Position numbers and translations under genes: made by a program
Part shown: piece after piece, positions 61,415 through 64,000 of the stretch
Position numbering within the stretch: position 1 is the stretch's first letter
Layout of the letters: each line of letters opens with the position of its first letter
Notes under the pieces: generated by a model
What the model saw: the letters and a program-made list of their open reading frames with translations, nothing else
Database searches by the model: none
What the model was told of the DNA's origin: nothing
NCBI RefSeq assembly: GCF_000763495.1
Contig: NZ_CP009576.1
Span: 1,064,001-1,128,000, forward strand
Origin: Listeria ivanovii subsp. londoniensis
GTDB lineage: Bacteria > Bacillota > Bacilli > Lactobacillales > Listeriaceae
Length of the DNA stretch: 64,000 bases
Direction: 5' to 3'

Positions 61415-62263
61415 ATGGCAAACCTTTTTGAAAAAATGAAACAATGGAATAAAGAAATCAGTGGAAAAATCGAGAAACGTGAAGAAAAACGTCGTAATTC
61501 AGTAAGTTACTATATGGATAAAACTAAACAAGAAATGAAAGATGCAGAACGTATGGTGGAAAAACAACGTGAATTAAAATCTCTTTTCTATAAAGAATAT
61601 AAAGAAATGGAAGTTTATGTTGAAAAACGCCGTCACCAAGCTACCATTGCGAAAGAAGCTGGTGAAACAAAACTTGCTGATTTTGCTTTAGAAGAAGTGG
61701 CGCAATATGAAGAACAACTACAAGCAACCAAAGCTCACTACGAACAAGCATCTGAACAACTTGAAAAGCTAGAACTTCGTATGCACGAAATGAGATTAAA
61801 ATGGAAAAATCTAAAAACACAACATTTGGCTGAAATGGCTGAAAAGAATGCCACTGAAACTTCCGAAAAAATGGATAAGGTTATCCATGATATGAGCTGG
61901 GGGAGTGTGAGCGATTACCATGAAGCACAAAAACAACGTGACTTAGCAGAAGAGGCCGAGAAAAAAGCAGACATGAGTAAAGAGCTTTCCCAATCATTTG
62001 ACGATTTAATGGATGAATTAGAAAAGAAAACGAAGAAAAGTAAAGAAGTTATCAAAGATAAAGCGCAAAACTTTACTACAATGGTAGATGAAATTATTGA
62101 ACGCGAAAAACAAAATTTCAAAAAAACAGAAAGAGCTTCTATGGAAGATCAATTGAATGAACTTGAAAAAGAAGCAGCAAAAGAAGAACCTAAAAAAGAA
62201 GAAAAAGAAGTGCTTATCCCAGAATTAGAAAAGAAAGACGAAACGAAAGAAGACGATAAGTAA
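61415..62263 (+). CDS. LiaH/PspA-like coiled-coil protein
   Basis: A 282-residue, highly charged, almost fully helical protein with long heptad patterns (KTKQEMKDAERMVEKQREL, QATIAKEAGETKLADFALEE). This is the PspA/IM30-type layout that assembles on stressed membranes. The C-terminal 40 residues are Lys/Glu repeats not typical of PspA. GGAGGAG fixes the ATG at 61415. It is co-transcribed with the LiaI-like gene. Recalled equivalent: lmo0955. Confidence 0.78.
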   Translation: MANLFEKMKQWNKEISGKIEKREEKRRNSVSYYMDKTKQEMKDAERMVEKQRELKSLFYKEYKEMEVYVEKRRHQATIAKEAGETKLADFALEEVAQYEEQLQATKAHYEQASEQLEKLELRMHEMRLKWKNLKTQHLAEMAEKNATETSEKMDKVIHDMSWGSVSDYHEAQKQRDLAEEAEKKADMSKELSQSFDDLMDELEKKTKKSKEVIKDKAQNFTTMVDEIIEREKQNFKKTERASMEDQLNELEKEAAKEEPKKEEKEVLIPELEKKDETKEDDK

Positions 62264-62295
62264 AAAAGGCACAGAACAAAAGCTCTGTACCTCGG

Positions 62296-62337
62296 ACTGT
62301 AAGTGAAGTGAGAAATCATTTTGCTTACAGTTTTTTA
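62296..62337 (+). terminator. Terminator of the LiaIH-like operon
   Basis: ACTGTAAG pairs with CTTACAGT, followed by six T; the T-run reaches the stop codon of the convergent HxlR gene. A smaller ACAGA/TCTGT hairpin lies at about 62270-62288. Confidence 0.8.
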
Positions 62338-62673
62338 TTCTGCTGTAGCTTTATTTTTGCGCATGGTATGATTTGTTCCCCAATCATGCATTGCTGTTAG
62401 AATTGGTTCCAAGCTTTTACCGTATTCTGAAATAGAATATTCCACTTTTGGTGGAACTTCTGGATAGACTTTGCGAATGATTATATCCTCTTTTTCCAGT
62501 TCGCGTAATTGATTGGTTAACATTTTTTGCGTAATACCAGGAACACGACGTTTTAATTCACTAAATCGCTTCGTTCCTTCTTGTAGTAAAATGAGTAAAA
62601 TAATCGGTTTCCATTTACCCACAATGATTCCAAGTGCATCATCCACACGGCATAGTTCTGGTTTTAATTCCAA
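62335..62673 (-). CDS. HxlR-family regulator
   Basis: A 112-residue winged-helix regulator with the typical N-terminal cysteine (LCRVDDALGIIVGKWKPIIL) and RFSELKRRVPGITQKMLTNQ. HxlR proteins sense aldehydes, quinones or thiol stress through that cysteine. The start is TTG after GGAGGGA. It is divergent from the LLM oxidoreductase with palindromes between, so it probably represses the redox cluster. Confidence 0.9.
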   Translation of the reverse strand: MELKPELCRVDDALGIIVGKWKPIILLILLQEGTKRFSELKRRVPGITQKMLTNQLRELEKEDIIIRKVYPEVPPKVEYSISEYGKSLEPILTAMHDWGTNHTMRKNKATAE

Positions 62674-62687
62674 TTTTATCCCTCCGT

Positions 62688-62710
62688 GGTATCTTTTAGT
62701 ATACTATACC
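62688..62710. promoter_or_regulatory. Palindromic HxlR operator candidate
   Basis: The perfect palindrome TAGTATACTA (62697-62706) lies within the GGTAT/ATACC repeat (62688-62710), 15 bp from the HxlR start. A second palindrome AAGTAAGTACTT follows at 62716-62727. Confidence 0.6.
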
Positions 62711-62786
62711 ACTATTAAGTAAGTACTTCCAATAAGAACTGCTTCGATTTATACTTAGAACAACAAGTACGAAGGGGTGGATGATA

Positions 62787-63842
62787 ATGAATAATTATCG
62801 TATAAATGATAAAAATGGCATGGAATTTGGTTTGTATACTCTTGGCGATCATATGCCAAACCCGCAGACAGGAGAAAGAATTTCGGCACAGCAACGTTTA
62901 AAAGAAATTATTGAAACCGCAACTTTGGCAGAACAAGCAGGAATTGATTTTTATAGCGTTGGGGAAAGCCATCAAGAATATTTCGTAACGCAAGCTCATG
63001 CAGTTGTTCTGGCAGCAATCGCACAAGCAACAGAAAAAATAAAAGTGGCTAGTTCCGCCACTATCCTTAGCACATCAGATCCAGTACGTGTTTTTGAAAA
63101 CTTCGCCACACTAGATTTAATTTCCAATGGACGGGCGGAATTGATTGCAGGGCGTGCATCTCGAATTGGTTTGTTTGATTTACTGGGTTATGACTTGCAA
63201 GATTATGAAGCACTTTTTGAAGAAAAATTTGATTTATTACTACAAATCAGTAGACAAGAACGAGTTAATTGGCATGGGAAGTTTCGTGCGCCGCTTAATG
63301 ATGCGCAAATTTTACCTCGTCCATTAAATAATTCTATGCCAATTTGGCGGGCTGTTGGTGGACCGCCAGCGAGTGCTATTAAGGCTGGTATTGCAGGTGT
63401 TCCAATGTCAATCGCTACTCTTGGTGGCCCAGCAAGTATTTTTAAACGCTCAATTGATGCTTACCGAGAGGCAGCAAATCGAATTGGTTATGATGCAAGT
63501 GAGCTTCCAGTTGCAGTTACAGGTTTATTCTATGTGGCTGAAACAACTCAGCTTGCACAACGAGAAGTATACCCTCATATTAATGAAGGCATGAAACTAA
63601 GCAATGGTTCTGGGTTTCCAAAGCAAACCTTCGCACAAGGGGCTAGTGTGAAAGATGTCTTAAACGTTGGGAGTCCGCAACAAATCATTGAAAAAATTCT
63701 TTATCAATATGAACTTTTCGGACATCAACGTTATATGGCTCAACTTGATTTTGGAGGCGTTCCTTTTCATAAAGTAATGGAAAATATCGAACTGATAGGA
63801 AATGAAATTCTTCCTGCAGTAAAAAAATATACAGCTAAATAA
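62787..63842 (+). CDS. LLM-class (luciferase-like) flavin oxidoreductase
   Basis: A 351-residue TIM-barrel monooxygenase-like protein: EFGLYTLGDHMPNPQTG at the start, FYSVGESHQEYF, KVASSATILSTSDPVRVFE and LISNGRAELIAGRASRIG, the pattern of the CE1758 group of flavin-dependent oxidoreductases. It uses FMNH2 supplied by a reductase, such as the next gene. AAGGGGTGG sets the ATG at 62787 rather than 62781. Confidence 0.9.
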   Translation: MNNYRINDKNGMEFGLYTLGDHMPNPQTGERISAQQRLKEIIETATLAEQAGIDFYSVGESHQEYFVTQAHAVVLAAIAQATEKIKVASSATILSTSDPVRVFENFATLDLISNGRAELIAGRASRIGLFDLLGYDLQDYEALFEEKFDLLLQISRQERVNWHGKFRAPLNDAQILPRPLNNSMPIWRAVGGPPASAIKAGIAGVPMSIATLGGPASIFKRSIDAYREAANRIGYDASELPVAVTGLFYVAETTQLAQREVYPHINEGMKLSNGSGFPKQTFAQGASVKDVLNVGSPQQIIEKILYQYELFGHQRYMAQLDFGGVPFHKVMENIELIGNEILPAVKKYTAK

Positions 63843-63857
63843 TAGGAGGGCTAACTC

Positions 63858-64000
63858 ATGAAATTAGTAGCATTATCAGGATCTAACGTAGGTTCTAAAA
63901 CAAGAACAGCGATGAATTATACCGTTGCAGAACTCAAAACAAAATACCCAGATGTGGAAGTCACATTAATTGATCTTGCTGATTATAAAATAGATTTTAG
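63858..64000 (+). CDS. NADPH-dependent FMN reductase, N-terminal fragment
   Basis: Cut by the right edge after 47 residues. KLVALSGSNVGSKTRTAM is the flavodoxin-like FMN phosphate loop (GSxxxxSxT) of the SsuE/NADPH-FMN reductase family. TAGGAGGGC precedes the ATG, 15 bp after the LLM gene. It most likely supplies reduced FMN to that enzyme. Confidence 0.85.
   Translation, partial: MKLVALSGSNVGSKTRTAMNYTVAELKTKYPDVEVTLIDLADYKIDF

Overview
The window is a 64 kb piece of a low-GC Gram-positive chromosome that I assign to Listeria sensu stricto. The order acpS-alr-mazEF-rsbRSTUVW-sigB-rsbX, then tex, fri, srtA, lplA1, ltaS and an LhrC-type sRNA matches, from memory, the L. monocytogenes EGD-e block around lmo0886-lmo0955. 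The species cannot be fixed from reading alone: sortase A differs at several residues from the L. monocytogenes protein I remember, and the right edge carries an HxlR/LLM/FMN-reductase cluster where I recall nag genes in EGD-e. No IS element, prophage or CRISPR array was seen, so this is core genome. All lmo numbers below are recalled synteny labels, not search results.

Region 1 (1-7.3 kb) holds the end of acpS, alr, the mazEF toxin-antitoxin pair and the general-stress sigma-B operon. rsbU, the phosphatase linking the stressosome (RsbR/S/T) to the RsbV/RsbW/SigB switch, is broken by a net 1-bp deletion. A perfect long-loop hairpin and an internal sigma-B promoter separate this damaged upstream half from an intact rsbV-rsbW-sigB-rsbX half. 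Consensus sigma-B promoters recur at 22.0, 48.0, 52.3 and 60.6 kb, so part of the regulon lies in this window.

Region 2 (7.4-25.2 kb) has a SulP transporter, Tex, a SprT-like protein, two tRNA pairs (Asn-Ser, Glu-Asp), an orphan cellobiose-type PTS IIC with its HutC-type regulator and a cre-like site, an OsmC protein, a glutathione-reductase-like enzyme, a GntR/membrane-protein pair, a formate/nitrite channel and a succinate-semialdehyde dehydrogenase.

Region 3 (25.3-32.6 kb) is a complete Lac-family PTS operon (IIB-IIC-IIA, GH1 phospho-glycosidase, PRD regulator) behind a cre site. The GH1 enzyme has Gln in place of the catalytic acid/base Glu. Next comes an ABC-F antibiotic-resistance ATPase behind a 200-nt attenuator leader (Rli53-like).

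Region 4 (32.7-47.8 kb) carries a His-rich permease pair, coaA, an ABC exporter with a TetR regulator, ltaS, a 3-methyladenine glycosylase, srtA, a metallo-hydrolase followed by lipoate ligase lplA1, tRNA-Gly, queG, trmL and a nitroreductase.

Region 5 (47.8-64 kb) carries a 53-residue sigma-B membrane protein, a SUKH/LMW-phosphatase pair, an HSP90-like/TPR operon, the Dps-type ferritin fri with stacked control sites, a ComEC-like lipoprotein with a DUF3006 partner, an LhrC5-like sRNA, a GntR/MFS operon, paired DUF915 hydrolases, a LiaIH-like envelope-stress operon and a redox cluster cut by the window end.
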